Shown: positions 13,097 to 13,205 of the stretch, one piece after another
Numbering within the stretch: the first letter of the stretch is position 1
Layout: every line of letters begins with the position of its first letter
Assembly: GCA_902796695.1 (NCBI GenBank)
Contig: CADBQE010000128.1
Span: 1 to 13,205 of the forward strand
Origin: an uncultured Lachnospiraceae bacterium
GTDB lineage: Bacteria; Bacillota; Clostridia; Lachnospirales; Lachnospiraceae
Reading direction: 5' to 3'
DNA: 13,205 bases
Position numbers and translations under genes: made by a program
Notes under the pieces: model-generated
The model's database searches: none
What the model was told of the DNA's origin: nothing
The model's input: only the letters and a program-made list of their open reading frames with translations

Positions 13097-13205
13097 TACG
13101 AGAAGAAGAAATTCGCGGTCTGCACCAGTTCGTACTGGCCTTTTTTGAGCAGGCGGTTCGGAAGCGGATCGCGGCGGCAGACGATATAGTCCGCGGCGGC
13201 GTTCA
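13054..13205 (-). CDS. C-terminal end of an unidentified protein (partial)
   Basis: Reading the minus strand from the window edge gives 49 residues to a TGA at 13054-13056: NAAADYIVCRRDPLPNRLLK at the start, then GQYELVQTANFFFSYRYYDYYLYKK and TGP at the end. The Tyr/Phe-rich tail with basic residues recalls C-termini of multi-pass membrane glycosyltransferases or YfhO-like proteins, which would suit a neighbour of the GtrB-like gene, but the fragment is too short to name. It is GC-rich like the left flank. Before the island was inserted it was probably convergent with the glycosyltransferase, sharing its terminator. Confidence 0.7.
   Translation of the reverse strand, partial: NAAADYIVCRRDPLPNRLLKKGQYELVQTANFFFSYRYYDYYLYKKTGP

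Noticed and set aside
1..13205. CRISPR arrays, tRNA or rRNA genes, integrase or transposase genes
   Set aside because: I looked on both strands and saw no regularly spaced repeats, no tRNA-like cloverleaf ends and no recombinase motifs.

Overview
The window looks like a chromosomal segment of an anaerobic, GC-rich member of the Clostridia/Firmicutes. This is an inference from strong AAAGGAGG-type ribosome binding sites, a Clostridia-style lipoprotein signal, an iron-sulfur flavoprotein and an NADPH-dependent glutamate-synthase-like oxidoreductase. No rRNA or other marker gene is present to place it more precisely.

The window has a mosaic structure. The left flank (1 to about 1771) is visibly GC-rich. 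It holds the 3' end of a GltA/NfnB/SudA-type flavoprotein, a REP-like hairpin and terminator cluster, and a GtrB/DPM1-type membrane glycosyltransferase. The right edge (13054-13205, minus strand) is also GC-rich and holds the C-terminal end of an unidentified protein. Between them lies about 11.2 kb of clearly lower-GC DNA, bounded by an imperfect direct repeat (1685-1771 and 13004-13096; about 92% identity by hand alignment plus two 3-nt gaps). The repeat contains a rho-independent terminator plus the last codons of the minus-strand gene. The simplest reading is an acquired catabolic island inserted at the 3' end of that gene, leaving a short duplicate of the gene's tail on the left. No integrase is visible.

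The island encodes what looks like one catabolic programme for a small hydroxylated carboxylate or lactone. Unit A (plus strand, 1952-3941) has a homocitrate/isopropylmalate-synthase-like DRE-TIM enzyme and an SDR dehydrogenase. A minus-strand LysR regulator (3984-4880) is divergent from unit C (5058-11375). Unit C has a D-2-hydroxyacid dehydrogenase, an RraA-like aldolase, a complete TRAP transporter (DctP, DctQ, DctM), a metallo-beta-lactamase-fold lactonase-like hydrolase and a 3-hydroxyisobutyrate-dehydrogenase-family enzyme. Unit D (11472-12978) has an iron-sulfur flavoprotein and a PanB-like enzyme with a full catalytic residue set but no panC or panD, ending at a strong terminator.

Taken together: TRAP uptake of a carboxylate, lactone opening, oxidation of hydroxyl groups, and C-C bond cleavage or transfer by three different aldol/Claisen-type enzymes, under LysR control. 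A T-N11-A palindrome sits about 64 bp upstream of the predicted start of transcription of unit C. I do not recognise this gene set as a described pathway. A pantoyl-like branched hydroxy acid or lactone is one concrete but unproven substrate hypothesis.
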